From positions 496,001 to 560,000 of the forward strand of contig NZ_JABGCJ010000002.1 of NCBI RefSeq assembly GCF_019799965.1: 64,000 nucleotides of DNA, read 5' to 3'. The DNA is from Modestobacter italicus. Its GTDB lineage: Bacteria > Actinomycetota > Actinomycetes > Mycobacteriales > Geodermatophilaceae. Under the pieces are notes generated by a model. The model had not been told where the DNA came from. It was given only the letters and a program-made list of their open reading frames with translations, and did no database searches. The position numbers and the translations under genes are program-made. Within the stretch, counting starts at the first letter, position 1. Each line of letters opens with the position of its first letter. This document shows, piece by piece, positions 17,468-25,985 of the stretch.

Positions 17468-19137
17468 CCCGCGGTCCTCCGGCGGAGCCTCCGGATGAGC
17501 TCGCCCCGCAGCCGGGCGGCCGGGCGCCGGTCGGCGAGCACCACCCGGGCCGCGGTGCGCCCGGAGTTGCCGGAGACCCCACCGCCGGGGTGGGTGGAGG
17601 CGCCGGTCAGGTACAGCCCGCCCAGCCCGGGCACCCGGTGGCCGGACAGCGCCGGGGTGGGCCGGAAGCCGAACATGCTGGCCAGGCTCATCTCCACGTG
17701 CATGACGTTGCCTCTTCTCAGGGACAGTTCCTGCTCCAGCTTGAGCGGGGTCTGCACGTACAGCCGCTGTACCGAGTCGGCGAACCCGGGGGCGTACCGG
17801 TCGACCGCGGCGATCAGCTGCTGGGCGGCCCGGTCGGCGATCTCGTCCCAGTCCGAGCCGTCGGCCAGCTCGTACGGGTACCACTGGCCCCAGATGGTGA
17901 CCACGTGCTGGCCGGGCGGGGCCAGCGTCGGGTCGCTCGCGGAGAACGACATCGCCAGCGGCACCGGCTCGCGGGGCAGCTCACCGGCCAGCCAGTCACC
18001 GTGCGCCCGGGCCAGTTGAGCGCGGTCGGTGCACAGCAGTTGCAGTCCCTGTAACGCCTCGTCGCCCACGCCGGGGTACTGCGGCAGGGCATCGGTCTGG
18101 CACCGGAGCACCAGACCGAAGCCGTTGCCCAGCGGCGGGTCCGCGTCGGCCAGCGCGGGCGGGGCGTCGTCCCCGGCAAGGGCCTTGGTGGCCAGCACGT
18201 GGCAGGCGGCGACGACGACGGGGGCGGTGATCCGCCGTCCGGAGAGCGTCTGCACGCCGGTGACCCGCCGGTCGCCGTCCGGGCCCTCGACGAGCAGTCG
18301 CGCGGCGCCGTCCCCGAGGGTGACCCGGCCGCCGTCACTGGCCAGCCGGGCGGCCAGCGCCTGGGTGAGGCCGCCGGAGCCGCCCACCGGGTGGCCGGGC
18401 GGGACGTCGTGCAGCAGCGCCACCCAGGCGACCATCGCCGCCGTCCCGGGCTCGGACATCGGCGGGCCGGACTGCGCGCCGAACCAGGCCAGCGCCGCCT
18501 TGAGCCGCTCGCTGGTGAACCAGCGGTCCAGCAGGGCGTCGCCGGACCCGAGGAAGTCGGTGGCGATCTCCCCGCCGGAGGTGCGCGGCTGCCCGCGCCG
18601 GGGCGCGCCCACCGGCCACAGGTGCCGGACCAGCCGCGCGGGGCTCGGCCGGTCGCCGAAGGCCTTGACCACGGCGGCGCTGCGCGGGCCCCACACCGCG
18701 ACGAACCGGCGGTAGGCGGCGGCGTCGGCGTCCCCGCAGGCGGCGGCGATCGAGGCGCAGGTGGCGTCGAGATCGACGGAGAAGACCAGTGGCCGGCCGT
18801 CGGGGCCGGGGTCGCCGGGCACCGGTGCGGGCGCGAAGCCCCACGGGTCGCAGTCGACGTAGCGCAACCCGTGCCGCTCCAGCTCGAGCTCTTCGACCAC
18901 CCCGCTGTGCCGGATGATCACGTGGGCGCTGGAGCCGCGGTCGACCCGCACCCCCGGCCAGCGCTCGACGGTGGAGACCGCGCCGCCCAGCACCTCGTCG
19001 GACTCCACCACCTCCACCCGCAGCCCGGCCTTCGCCAGGTGGCAGGCGGCGACCAGGCCGTTGTGCCCGGAGCCGATGACGACGGCGTCGACGGCGGTGT
19101 CGGCGGGGGGTGTCTCCGGTGTCGCTACGGGGATCAG
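17464..19137 (-). CDS. crtO: CrtO-like carotenoid ketolase / FAD-dependent oxidoreductase (apparent CTG start)
   Basis: 557 residues if started at the CTG at 19137. An FAD Rossmann motif lies right at the N-terminus (DAVVIGSGHNGLVAACHLAK, glycines at about 22-27), followed by GGAVSTVE and a C-terminal flavin motif GLYLTGASTHPGGGVSGNSG. It belongs to the CrtI/CrtO/Pyroxd2 superfamily; linkage to cruF and cruG favours a carotenoid end-group ketolase or desaturase. No ATG, GTG or TTG exists in frame between the upstream gene body and the Rossmann motif. CTG at 19137-19135 overlaps the stop of the GNAT gene as CTGA, exactly the geometry of the other overlaps in this operon, so I take it as the start. 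The precise reaction is uncertain. Confidence 0.7.
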   Translation of the reverse strand: MIPVATPETPPADTAVDAVVIGSGHNGLVAACHLAKAGLRVEVVESDEVLGGAVSTVERWPGVRVDRGSSAHVIIRHSGVVEELELERHGLRYVDCDPWGFAPAPVPGDPGPDGRPLVFSVDLDATCASIAAACGDADAAAYRRFVAVWGPRSAAVVKAFGDRPSPARLVRHLWPVGAPRRGQPRTSGGEIATDFLGSGDALLDRWFTSERLKAALAWFGAQSGPPMSEPGTAAMVAWVALLHDVPPGHPVGGSGGLTQALAARLASDGGRVTLGDGAARLLVEGPDGDRRVTGVQTLSGRRITAPVVVAACHVLATKALAGDDAPPALADADPPLGNGFGLVLRCQTDALPQYPGVGDEALQGLQLLCTDRAQLARAHGDWLAGELPREPVPLAMSFSASDPTLAPPGQHVVTIWGQWYPYELADGSDWDEIADRAAQQLIAAVDRYAPGFADSVQRLYVQTPLKLEQELSLRRGNVMHVEMSLASMFGFRPTPALSGHRVPGLGGLYLTGASTHPGGGVSGNSGRTAARVVLADRRPAARLRGELIRRLRRRTAG

Positions 19138-19727
19138 TCCTTCGGGACGGGACGGGCCAGTGGCAGCCGGGCGCCGAGGATGGCGAACGGGCGCGGGTCG
19201 CCGGGGAAGTGGTGGTCGCGAGCCAGGTCGACGAACCCGTCGGCGTGGTAGAGCCGGAAGGCCTTGGTGTCGGTGTCCGGGGTGCTCAGCAGGGCGGCCG
19301 GGTACGGCAGGTCGGCCAGCAGGGCGTGCAGCAGCTGCCGGCCCAGGCCCCGGCTCTGGGAGTCCGGGTGCACGTGCAGCTCGCAGACCTCGAAGGCGCC
19401 GGGCAGCCACTGCTTGGCCGTCCGCCGGTCCAGGGCGTTGCGCACCTGGTCGTGCCACCACTGGCCGGGGGCGACCAGGTAGCCGTAGCCGAAGCCGACC
19501 AGGCGCTCGGCCGTCGTGCCGTCCTCCCGGCGGCCCTCGGCGAAGGCGCCGACCGCCCGGAAGCCGGGTCGCTCGGTGTGCTGGACGGCGTAGCCGTAGC
19601 GGCCGGCGACGACGGAGTCGCCGTAGCCCATCGCGGCGCCGTAGATGGCCAGCGCCTCGTGCAGGTGCTCGCGCATCCAGCCCGCCGGCAGCTCGGTGAC
19701 GCGGGTGGCGGGGGTGGTGTCGGTCAT
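19134..19727 (-). CDS. GNAT-family N-acetyltransferase
   Basis: 197 residues. The acetyl-CoA binding region is VCELHVHPDSQSRGLGRQLL (the R/Q-x-x-G-x-G/A loop is QSRGLGR), followed by AALLSTPDTDTKAFRLYHADGF, the usual last strand and helix of the fold. The N-terminal half is long, with LHEALAIYGAAMGYGDSVVA and a tryptophan-rich patch (APGQWWHDQVR) where the acceptor may bind. It sits between ybaK and crtO with 4-base overlaps on both sides, so it is made together with the carotenoid enzymes. The acceptor is unknown; it could be a housekeeping function carried by the operon. Confidence 0.85.
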   Translation of the reverse strand: MTDTTPATRVTELPAGWMREHLHEALAIYGAAMGYGDSVVAGRYGYAVQHTERPGFRAVGAFAEGRREDGTTAERLVGFGYGYLVAPGQWWHDQVRNALDRRTAKQWLPGAFEVCELHVHPDSQSRGLGRQLLHALLADLPYPAALLSTPDTDTKAFRLYHADGFVDLARDHHFPGDPRPFAILGARLPLARPVPKD

Positions 19728-20251
19728 CGGGGGGTCCCCTCGTCGTCGCCGGGCCGGGAGCCGGGCCCGGGGCCCACCTCCGCGGGTGTGCCGGCGGTGA
19801 GCTGCAGCAGCTCGTCGTAGCTGGTGGGGAAGACGGTGTGCGGGTGCCCGGCCGCGGCCCACACCTGGTCGTGCCGGGCCAGCTCCACGTCGACCAGGGT
19901 GCCGATGGGTGCCGGGTGGCCGATCGGGGCGACCCCGCCGATGGCCTGCCCGGTGTGCTCGCGGACGAACTCCGGCGTGGCCCGGGTGACCCGGGGGACG
20001 CCCAGCAGGTCGGCCACGAGGGCCTCGTCGACCCGGTGCGCGCCGCTGGTCAGCACCAGCAGCGGCTGGCCACCGGCGTCGAACACCAGGCTGTTGGCGA
20101 TCGCCCCGACCGCCACGCCGAGCTGCGCGGCGGCCGCGGCGGCGGTGCGGGCGCTGTCGGGCAGCACGCGCACCTCACCGGCGGCGCCGGCCTCGCGCAG
20201 CAGGCGCACGACCTCGGCGACCCGGGGGTGCTGGGTCTCCGGTGCGGTCAT
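19724..20251 (-). CDS. YbaK/EbsC-family aminoacyl-tRNA deacylase
   Basis: 175 residues. YbaK/ProX-type fold: TAAAAAAQLGVAVGAIANSL (the conserved A-x-x-L-G-V-x-x-x-x-I-x-x-S segment), LLVLTSGAHRVDEALV, TPEFVREHTGQAIGGVAPIG (the G-x-x-G-G-V-x-P motif) and a C-terminal DQVWAAAGHPHTVF. Such proteins hydrolyse mischarged Cys- or Ala-tRNA(Pro) in trans. It is the first gene of the operon ybaK-GNAT-crtO-cruF-cruG. The ATG at 20251 has GAGGAT seven bases upstream, which may be a -10 for a leaderless mRNA; the same bases could act as a weak Shine-Dalgarno. Confidence 0.85.
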   Translation of the reverse strand: MTAPETQHPRVAEVVRLLREAGAAGEVRVLPDSARTAAAAAAQLGVAVGAIANSLVFDAGGQPLLVLTSGAHRVDEALVADLLGVPRVTRATPEFVREHTGQAIGGVAPIGHPAPIGTLVDVELARHDQVWAAAGHPHTVFPTSYDELLQLTAGTPAEVGPGPGSRPGDDEGTPR

Positions 20252-20258
20252 GCCGGCG

Positions 20259-20264
20259 ATCCTC
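20259..20264 (-). promoter_or_regulatory. Possible -10 (GAGGAT) for the ybaK-carotenoid operon
   Basis: Minus-strand GAGGAT ends seven bases before the ATG at 20251. It departs from TANNNT in the first base, so its role as a promoter is uncertain. Confidence 0.3.
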
Positions 20265-20407
20265 CCACCGGCTCCGGGGCCGCGCCCCACCCGGGACCGC
20301 GAGGGCTCCGGTCGGTGGCGCAGCGTTCCTCGACCGTCCTGCGGGTCCAGCCCGTCCGGGTCAGGCGGTCGTGACCCGATCGGGTGGGGCATCCTGCCGG
20401 CGGCGCG

Positions 20408-20953
20408 TCAGTGCTCCCGGTCGCCGGGTCGGCGCTCCCACCGGCGGAGTCGCACCGCGGCGTCCCGGACGGTCGCCGTCTCCGTCGCCACCAGCGCGTA
20501 GCCCGAGCGACGTGCGACCGCCTCGCTGGCCGTGTTGCCCTCGATCGTCTTCAACACCACCCGGTGGTGCCCGACGTCCAGCGCCCAGTCGGTGAGCTGA
20601 CGGGTCGCCGCGGTGGCGAGCCCACGGCCCCGTCCCGCCGGGAGCAGGGCGTAGAACACCTCGGGGTCGTGCTGCCCGTTCATGGCGATGCCCGCGGTAC
20701 CGACGGCGCAGCCTGCGGAGTCCCGCACGACGTAACGCCCACCCGTGCCGGCCGCTGCCCCGCGCACCCTCGTCTCGATCCGGGCCCGGGCGCCGGACTC
20801 GTCCAGATCCGGCGGGTACCGCGTCCAGCGCACGACGTCCGGGAGCGCCGACAGTGCCACCTCCACCGGCCAGTCGTCCGGCGTGATCAGTCGCAGCGTG
20901 GTCCGCACGCTGGCGAGTTCGGCCGGCAGCGCAGCCAGGAGTGTGTCGGCCAC
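20408..20953 (-). CDS. GNAT-family N-acetyltransferase (RimJ/RimL type)
   Basis: 181 residues. RimJ/RimL-like layout: TTLRLITPDDWPVEVALSAL near the N-terminus, VGTAGIAMNGQHDPEVFYAL, the acetyl-CoA loop PAGRGRGLATAATRQLTDWA and VVLKTIEGNTASEAVARRSG, the typical N-x-x-S/A-x-x-x-x-x-x-x-x-G end. The GTG at 20953 is the only sensible start. It ends about 150 bases before ybaK and is probably transcribed separately. A perfect 26-base palindrome lies 30 bases upstream of its start. The acceptor is unknown. Confidence 0.85.
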   Translation of the reverse strand: MADTLLAALPAELASVRTTLRLITPDDWPVEVALSALPDVVRWTRYPPDLDESGARARIETRVRGAAAGTGGRYVVRDSAGCAVGTAGIAMNGQHDPEVFYALLPAGRGRGLATAATRQLTDWALDVGHHRVVLKTIEGNTASEAVARRSGYALVATETATVRDAAVRLRRWERRPGDREH

Positions 20954-20982
20954 GGCTCATCCTGCACCGGGGCGCCGGCCGT

Positions 20983-21026
20983 GGTCCGGTCGCCCGGGCG
21001 ACCGGACCGATCACCGGGTGACCCGG
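20983..21026. repeat. Two adjacent palindromes
   Basis: 20983-21008 is a perfect 26-base inverted repeat without spacer (half-site GGTCCGGTCGCCC). It is followed by CCGGGTGACCCGG at 21014-21026, a palindrome around one central base. They lie between divergent genes, so an operator is more likely than a terminator. Confidence 0.6.
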
Positions 21027-21231
21027 ACGGGATCGCGCCTATTTGGCCCGAGGACGGCGGCGAGGTGCTGCCATCCCGCCTGGTCGTCCAGCGCTCGGGT
21101 GTTGTGGACGAACGGGTCGATCCCGTGCGCAGCGGACTGCGCCAGTCAGATGCAGTGGCTGTAACGACACGGACGCCGACACGCCCGTCCGGCTTGACGC
21201 CTCCCGACGGCTCCGGTCTACTCAGACCTGT

Positions 21232-21247
21232 TCGAACACCTGTTCGA
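21232..21247. promoter_or_regulatory. LexA (SOS) box of the dnaE2 operon
   Basis: TCGAACACCTGTTCGA, a perfect match to the actinobacterial SOS box TCGAAC-N4-GTTCGA. The flanks extend it into two direct copies of GTTCGAACACC. TCTACT just upstream (about 21218) may be the -10. The following genes DUF6504, SAV_6107 and dnaE2 should be induced by DNA damage. Confidence 0.88.
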
Positions 21248-21357
21248 ACACCGGTGGGTCCGCTCACCGGCCCGGGCCGTCATGCCGTACGGCGTGCGCT
21301 TCCCCGCCGGGCCGGTCGTGGGCCGGCAGGTGGGGGCCGAGAGTTGCGGAGTCTGTC

Positions 21358-21684
21358 ATGAGCCGGGTGCTCGTCGGGGCCGGTGGCCACGTCGGTGAAG
21401 AGGTGCAGGTCGAGCAGGGGCCGTTGGGGCCGGCCCAGTTCTGGCGGGCGCAGACCCGCTACGTCGTGGGCGAGCTGCTCGACTCCTGGGTGGAGACCGC
21501 GCCGTGGTGGCAGCCCGGCGCCGCCGGGCGCGGTGGTGCGTCCGCCGACCTGGTCGCCACCCGGCAGGTCTGGCGGGTCGAGGCCGTCCGCGCCGGGCGT
21601 TCCCGGATGAGCTTCGCCGGGGTGTTCGACCTGTCCTGGGAGCCGACGGCGAACCAGTGGCTGCTCGTGCGGGTGCACGACTGA
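21358..21684 (+). CDS. DUF6504 family protein of the SOS operon
   Basis: 108-residue protein. It has the pattern of DUF6504: a short beta-rich domain with PLGPAQFWRAQTRYVVGELL, then DSWVETAPWW, and VWRVEAVRAGRSRMSFAGVF with the ending EPTANQWLLVRVHD. DUF6504 proteins are commonly found next to Y-family polymerase or dnaE2 genes in actinobacteria, so an accessory role in translesion synthesis is likely but not shown. It is the first gene after the LexA box. The stop overlaps the next ATG by one base (TGATG). Confidence 0.75.
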   Translation: MSRVLVGAGGHVGEEVQVEQGPLGPAQFWRAQTRYVVGELLDSWVETAPWWQPGAAGRGGASADLVATRQVWRVEAVRAGRSRMSFAGVFDLSWEPTANQWLLVRVHD

Positions 21685-22205
21685 TGGGCGCCGCGCGTGC
21701 CCTGCCGGCCCAGGGCGAGCTCCCGTTGCCCCCGCCGCTGCCGACCGCCGCCGCCCAGCTGCTCGGCCAGGCCCACCGGGGCCTGGGCGAGGCCGCTGCC
21801 TGCCCCGACGCCGGCTGGCGGTACGCCACCGCGCACCTGGCCGCGCTCCGGGCCGCGGCCGCGGTGCTGGCCGCCCGCACCCAGCCCGAGCCGGGGCGGC
21901 GCCGCCCGCGCAGCGCCTGGGTGCTGATCGGCCAGGTCGCCCCGGAGCTGGGTGAGTGGGCGACGTTCTTCGCCGCCGGCGCGGCCAAGCGCGCCGCGGC
22001 CGAGGCCGGGCTCTCGCACGCGGTGACCGAGCGGGAGGCCGACGACCTGGTCCGGGACGTGCGGACGTTCCTCGGGGTCGTCGAGACGGCGATCAGCCGC
22101 CCGGCAGCGGCCCCACCGCGGCTGCGCGCGGTCGACCCGGGCTCGCGCCGCCGCGGCCCCGGGCGCACCGGTCCGAGCACCACCGGTCCGAGCACCGCCC
22201 TGTGA
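21684..22205 (+). CDS. SAV_6107-family HEPN-domain protein of the SOS operon
   Basis: 173 residues, almost all helical. The core matches the SAV_6107 HEPN family: AAQLLGQAHRGLGEAAACPD, WRYATAHLAALRAAAAVLAA, SAWVLIGQVAPELGEWATFF and EREADDLVRDVRTFLGVVET. The Arg/Pro-rich C-terminus is probably disordered. HEPN domains can be RNases or nucleic-acid-associated helper domains; the R-x4-6-H catalytic motif is not clear here. It lies between DUF6504 and dnaE2 with a GTGA overlap into dnaE2, so it is made together with the polymerase. Confidence 0.75.
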   Translation: MGAARALPAQGELPLPPPLPTAAAQLLGQAHRGLGEAAACPDAGWRYATAHLAALRAAAAVLAARTQPEPGRRRPRSAWVLIGQVAPELGEWATFFAAGAAKRAAAEAGLSHAVTEREADDLVRDVRTFLGVVETAISRPAAAPPRLRAVDPGSRRRGPGRTGPSTTGPSTAL

Positions 22206-25200
22206 GCGACCCCTTCGTCCACCTGCACGTCGCCTCGGGGTACTCGATGCGGCACGGCGCCAACCACCCGGCCGACCTGGTCACCCGGGCGGCCGACCAC
22301 GGCATGGGGGCGCTGGCGCTGACTGACCGCGACGGCCTGTACGGGGCGGTCAAGTTCGCCCTGGCCTGCCGGTCGGCCGACATCCGCCCGCTGTTCGGCG
22401 TCGACCTCGCCGTCGACCCGGTCGCCGGCGGTGAGCCGGGGGAGCAGACCCCCGGCCGGATCACCGCCGCCGCTCGGCACCGGGCCGCGCACCCCGCCGG
22501 CCGCCGGTCCCCGGCCCGCGGCGGGGCCAGCGTCGACCCGCGGTCCCCACGGGTCACCTTCCTCGCCCGGGACGGCGCGGGCTGGCGGTCGCTGTGCCGG
22601 CTGACCAGCGCCACCCACCTGGGCGGCACCCGCGGGGAGCCGGTGAGCTCGCTGACCCTGGCCGCCGAGCACTCGACCGGGCTGCTGGCGGTGCTGGGGC
22701 CCGGGTCCTCGGTGGGCCGGGCGCTGGCCGCCGGCCGGGCCGACCTGGCGCACGCCCGGCTCGCCGCCTGGCGGGCGGTCTTCGGCCCGGGGCAGCTGGT
22801 GCTGGAGGTGGTGCACCACCGCGGGCAGGGCGACCGGTCCCGCGCGCAGGCGATGCTGCGGCTGGCCGCCGAGGCCGGGGTGCCGGCGGTGCTCACCAAC
22901 GCCGTCCGGTACGTCGACGCGCTCGACGCCCCGACCGCCGACGTCCTGGACGCCAGCCGCCGGCTGGTGCCGCTGGGGCAGCGGCACGTCGACCGGCGCA
23001 CCGCCGAGGGGCACCTGAAGTCGGGCAAGGAGATGGCGCTGCTCGCCGAGGAGCTCGCCGGCCCCGACCGGGACGCCGCACTGCGGTTGCTGGAGACCAC
23101 CGCCCGGGTCGCCGAGCAGTGCGTGGTCGACGTCCGGGCCGACCTCGGCATCGGCACCGTGCGCCACCCCGAGCTCGACGTGGTCACCACCGCCGCCGAG
23201 CGGGGGATGGGCCCCTCGCAGGTGCTGCGCGGGCGGTGCGAGGCCGGGTTCGGCCGGCGCGGGATGACCCCGACGGCCGCGGTGCGCGAGCGGCTGGAGG
23301 AGGAGCTGGCGGTGATCGACTCCCTCGGCTACCCGTCCTACTTCCTCACCGTCGCCGACGTGGTCACCCTGATCAAGGAGCTCCGGGTGCGGGCCGCGGC
23401 CCGGGGCTCGGGCGCCGGCAGCCTGGTCACCTATCTGCTGGGCATCTCCGACGTCGACCCGATCCGCTACGGCCTGCTGATGGAGCGGTTCCTCTCCCCG
23501 CTGCGCCACCAGCTGCCCGACATCGACATCGACGTCGAGTCCGCCCGGCGGATGGAGGTCTACGACGCAGTGATCGACCGCTTCGGCGCCTCCCGGGTCA
23601 GCTGCATCTCGATGATGGACACCTACCGGGTGCGGCACGCGATCCGCGACGTCGGCGCGGCCCTCGGGCTGCCCCCGGCCGAGGTCGACGCGGTGGCCAA
23701 GGCGTTCCCGCACATCCGGGCCAACCAGGTGCACGCCGCGCTGCGCGACCTGCCCGAGCTGCGGGCCAGCCGGATGGGCTCCCAGCGGGGCGGCGGCACC
23801 GGTGACCTCGACCTGCTGTTCGACCTGGTCTCCCGGCTCGACGGGTTGCCCCGGCACATCGCGCTGCACCCGTGCGGCGTGCTGCTCTCCGACGCCACAC
23901 TGCTCGACCGCACGCCGGTGGAGAACAGCTATCTCGGCTACCCGATGAGCCAGTTCGACAAGGACGACGTCGAGGAGCTGGGGCTGCTCAAGCTCGACCT
24001 GCTCGGCATCCGGATGCAGTCGGCGATCGCGCACGCGATGGACGAGGTGGCCCGGGTCGACGGCGAACAGGTCGACATCGACGCGGTCCCGCGGGACGAC
24101 CCGACGACCTTCGAGCTGATCCGCAGCACCCGGACCCTCGGCATGTTCCAGATCGAGTCACCGGGCCAGCGCGAGCTGGTCGGCAAGTTCGGGCCGCAGA
24201 CCTTCGAGGACCTCATCGTCGACATCTCGCTGTTCCGGCCCGGGCCGGTGAAGAGCGACATGGTCACCCCGTTCCTGATGGCCCGGAACGGCTGGCGCGA
24301 CCCGGTCTACCTGCACCCCGCGCTGCAACCGGCGCTGGAGCAGACCGCCGGGGTGGTGGTCTTCCACGAGCAGGTGCTGCAGATCGTGTCGGTGATGACC
24401 GGCTGCACGCTGGCCGAGGCCGACGAGGTGCGCCGGGCGCTGGGGGAGAAGGACGCCCACCCCGAGGTCAAGGCCTGGTTCGCGCCGCGCGCGCTGGCCG
24501 AGGGCTTCGACGTCGCGGTGGTCGAGCAGGTGTGGGAGGTGCTGGTCGCCTTCGGTTCCTTCGGCTTCTGCAAGGCGCACGCCGCGGCGTTCGCGCTGCC
24601 CACCTACCAGTCGGCCTGGCTGAAGACCCACCACACCGCGGCCTTCCTGGCCGGGGTGCTCACCCACGACCCGGGGATGTACCCCAAGCGGCTGATCCTC
24701 GACGACGCCCGCAACTTCGGGGTGCAGGTGCTGGGCCTGGACGTCAACGCCTCCGCCGGCAGCTACCGGATCGAACGGGTCGACAGCGGCACGGACGACG
24801 AGCTGGACGGCGGGGACGGGTTGCGACCACGGCCGGAGTGGATGCCGGCGTCGATGCCGGAGCCGGGGCGGTACGGCATCCGGCTGTCCCTGGCCGACGT
24901 GAAGGGGATCAACGACGAGGAGGTCGCCCGCATCCAGGCCGGGCAGCCCTACCGGTCGCTGACCGACTTCTGGAACCGGGCGCGGGTGTCCCGACCGGTG
25001 GTGGAGCGGCTGGTGCTGGCCGGGGGCTTCGACTCGGTCTACGGGTTCGGGGTGCGCGACAGCGAGGCCGGCCGGCCCGCCCGGCGGCGCGAGCAGCTGA
25101 CCCGGCGCGACCTGCTGCTGCAGATCGGCGAGCTCGACCGCTGGAGCCGCAGCGGCGCCAAGGCCGCCGGCACCGGGCAGCTGGGCCTCGACCTGTTCGG

Positions 25201-25966
25201 CGCCGAGACCTCGGCGGAGCCCGGGCTGTTCGACGTCGAGAGCCCCGCGGAGGACGCCGGCGGTCAGCCGGAGTTCGTCGCCTCCGGACTGCCGGAGTTC
25301 ACCGACGCCGAACGGGTGCGCGCCGAGCTGGAGGTGCTGGGGCTGGACGCCAGCCGGCACGTCGTCGAGTTCTACCGGCCGTTCCTGGCCGCGCTCGGTG
25401 CGGTGCCCGCCGGGGAGCTGCTGCAGTGCCGCAGCGGTGCGGAGGTGCTGGTGGCCGGGGTGAAGGTGGCCACCCAGACCCCGCCGATCCGGTCCGGTCG
25501 GCGGGTGGTGTTCGTGACCCTGGACGACGGCACCGGCTGCGCGGACTCGACCTTCTTCGAGGACGTGCAGGGCCCCTACGCCGCCACCGTCTTCCACTCC
25601 TGGCTACTGGTGGTCCGCGGGGTGATGCGCCGCACCGGTCCGCGCGGGGTGTCGATGCGGGCCACCGGTGCCTGGGAGCTGCCGGCGCTGCACGAGGCTT
25701 GGGAGACCGGCGGGATGGCCGCGGTCGCCGAGCTGATGGCCGCGCCGGGGGAGTACACCGAACAGGCGATCACCGGGGCAGCGGCGTCCCGGGCCTCCCG
25801 CCCGGTGGTGGTGCGCCCGGTGCTGGTGCACCCGACCGGCTTCCGGATGTCGCCCTACGCCGACATCAAGCCCGCCGGCGAGGACGCCGCCACCGCCGCC
25901 CGCCGCGCGGCCGCCGCCCCGCCCCGCAAGCTCTGGCACTCCAGCCCCGGCAGCTCCGGCCACTGA
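22202..25966 (+). CDS. dnaE2: Error-prone DNA polymerase III alpha subunit DnaE2
   Basis: 1254-residue C-family polymerase used in damage-induced mutagenesis. The N-terminal PHP domain (HLHVASGYSMRHGANHPADL, then ALTDRDGLYGAVKF) lacks the full metal-ligand set of replicative DnaE1, as usual for DnaE2. The polymerase core has RGSGAGSLVTYLLGISDVDP and the catalytic PDIDIDVES, then FQIESPGQREL and a C-terminal OB-fold segment (VFVTLDDGTGCADSTFF). The tail KLWHSSPGSSGH resembles the end of other DnaE2 proteins. The GTG at 22202 overlaps the upstream stop. imuA' and imuB, the usual mycobacterial partners, are not in this operon; a Y-family polymerase gene with the same LexA-box core lies at 30844. 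Confidence 0.95.
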   Translation: MSDPFVHLHVASGYSMRHGANHPADLVTRAADHGMGALALTDRDGLYGAVKFALACRSADIRPLFGVDLAVDPVAGGEPGEQTPGRITAAARHRAAHPAGRRSPARGGASVDPRSPRVTFLARDGAGWRSLCRLTSATHLGGTRGEPVSSLTLAAEHSTGLLAVLGPGSSVGRALAAGRADLAHARLAAWRAVFGPGQLVLEVVHHRGQGDRSRAQAMLRLAAEAGVPAVLTNAVRYVDALDAPTADVLDASRRLVPLGQRHVDRRTAEGHLKSGKEMALLAEELAGPDRDAALRLLETTARVAEQCVVDVRADLGIGTVRHPELDVVTTAAERGMGPSQVLRGRCEAGFGRRGMTPTAAVRERLEEELAVIDSLGYPSYFLTVADVVTLIKELRVRAAARGSGAGSLVTYLLGISDVDPIRYGLLMERFLSPLRHQLPDIDIDVESARRMEVYDAVIDRFGASRVSCISMMDTYRVRHAIRDVGAALGLPPAEVDAVAKAFPHIRANQVHAALRDLPELRASRMGSQRGGGTGDLDLLFDLVSRLDGLPRHIALHPCGVLLSDATLLDRTPVENSYLGYPMSQFDKDDVEELGLLKLDLLGIRMQSAIAHAMDEVARVDGEQVDIDAVPRDDPTTFELIRSTRTLGMFQIESPGQRELVGKFGPQTFEDLIVDISLFRPGPVKSDMVTPFLMARNGWRDPVYLHPALQPALEQTAGVVVFHEQVLQIVSVMTGCTLAEADEVRRALGEKDAHPEVKAWFAPRALAEGFDVAVVEQVWEVLVAFGSFGFCKAHAAAFALPTYQSAWLKTHHTAAFLAGVLTHDPGMYPKRLILDDARNFGVQVLGLDVNASAGSYRIERVDSGTDDELDGGDGLRPRPEWMPASMPEPGRYGIRLSLADVKGINDEEVARIQAGQPYRSLTDFWNRARVSRPVVERLVLAGGFDSVYGFGVRDSEAGRPARRREQLTRRDLLLQIGELDRWSRSGAKAAGTGQLGLDLFGAETSAEPGLFDVESPAEDAGGQPEFVASGLPEFTDAERVRAELEVLGLDASRHVVEFYRPFLAALGAVPAGELLQCRSGAEVLVAGVKVATQTPPIRSGRRVVFVTLDDGTGCADSTFFEDVQGPYAATVFHSWLLVVRGVMRRTGPRGVSMRATGAWELPALHEAWETGGMAAVAELMAAPGEYTEQAITGAAASRASRPVVVRPVLVHPTGFRMSPYADIKPAGEDAATAARRAAAAPPRKLWHSSPGSSGH

Positions 25967-25985
25967 CGGGCCGCCCCACCGCTGA

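Larger units (their letters stand above)
20954..21357. other. 404-base divergent intergenic region with palindromes and the SOS promoter
   Basis: No convincing gene. It holds the upstream region of the GNAT gene (minus strand), two adjacent palindromes at 20983-21026, a LexA box at 21232, and about 110 bases of untranslated leader before the DUF6504 ATG. A 39-codon open frame from an ATG near 21279 runs into the DUF6504 gene in another frame; nothing supports its use. Confidence 0.6.

Noticed and set aside
21279-21400. 39-codon open frame before DUF6504
   Set aside because: No ribosome binding site, overlaps the DUF6504 start in another frame, no recognisable sequence; probably untranslated leader.
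21356-24034. Very long minus-strand open frame (892 codons) opposite dnaE2
   Set aside because: Shadow of the GC-rich dnaE2 operon; the translation is low-complexity Arg/Pro/Gly with no domain, while the plus strand encodes a full DnaE2.
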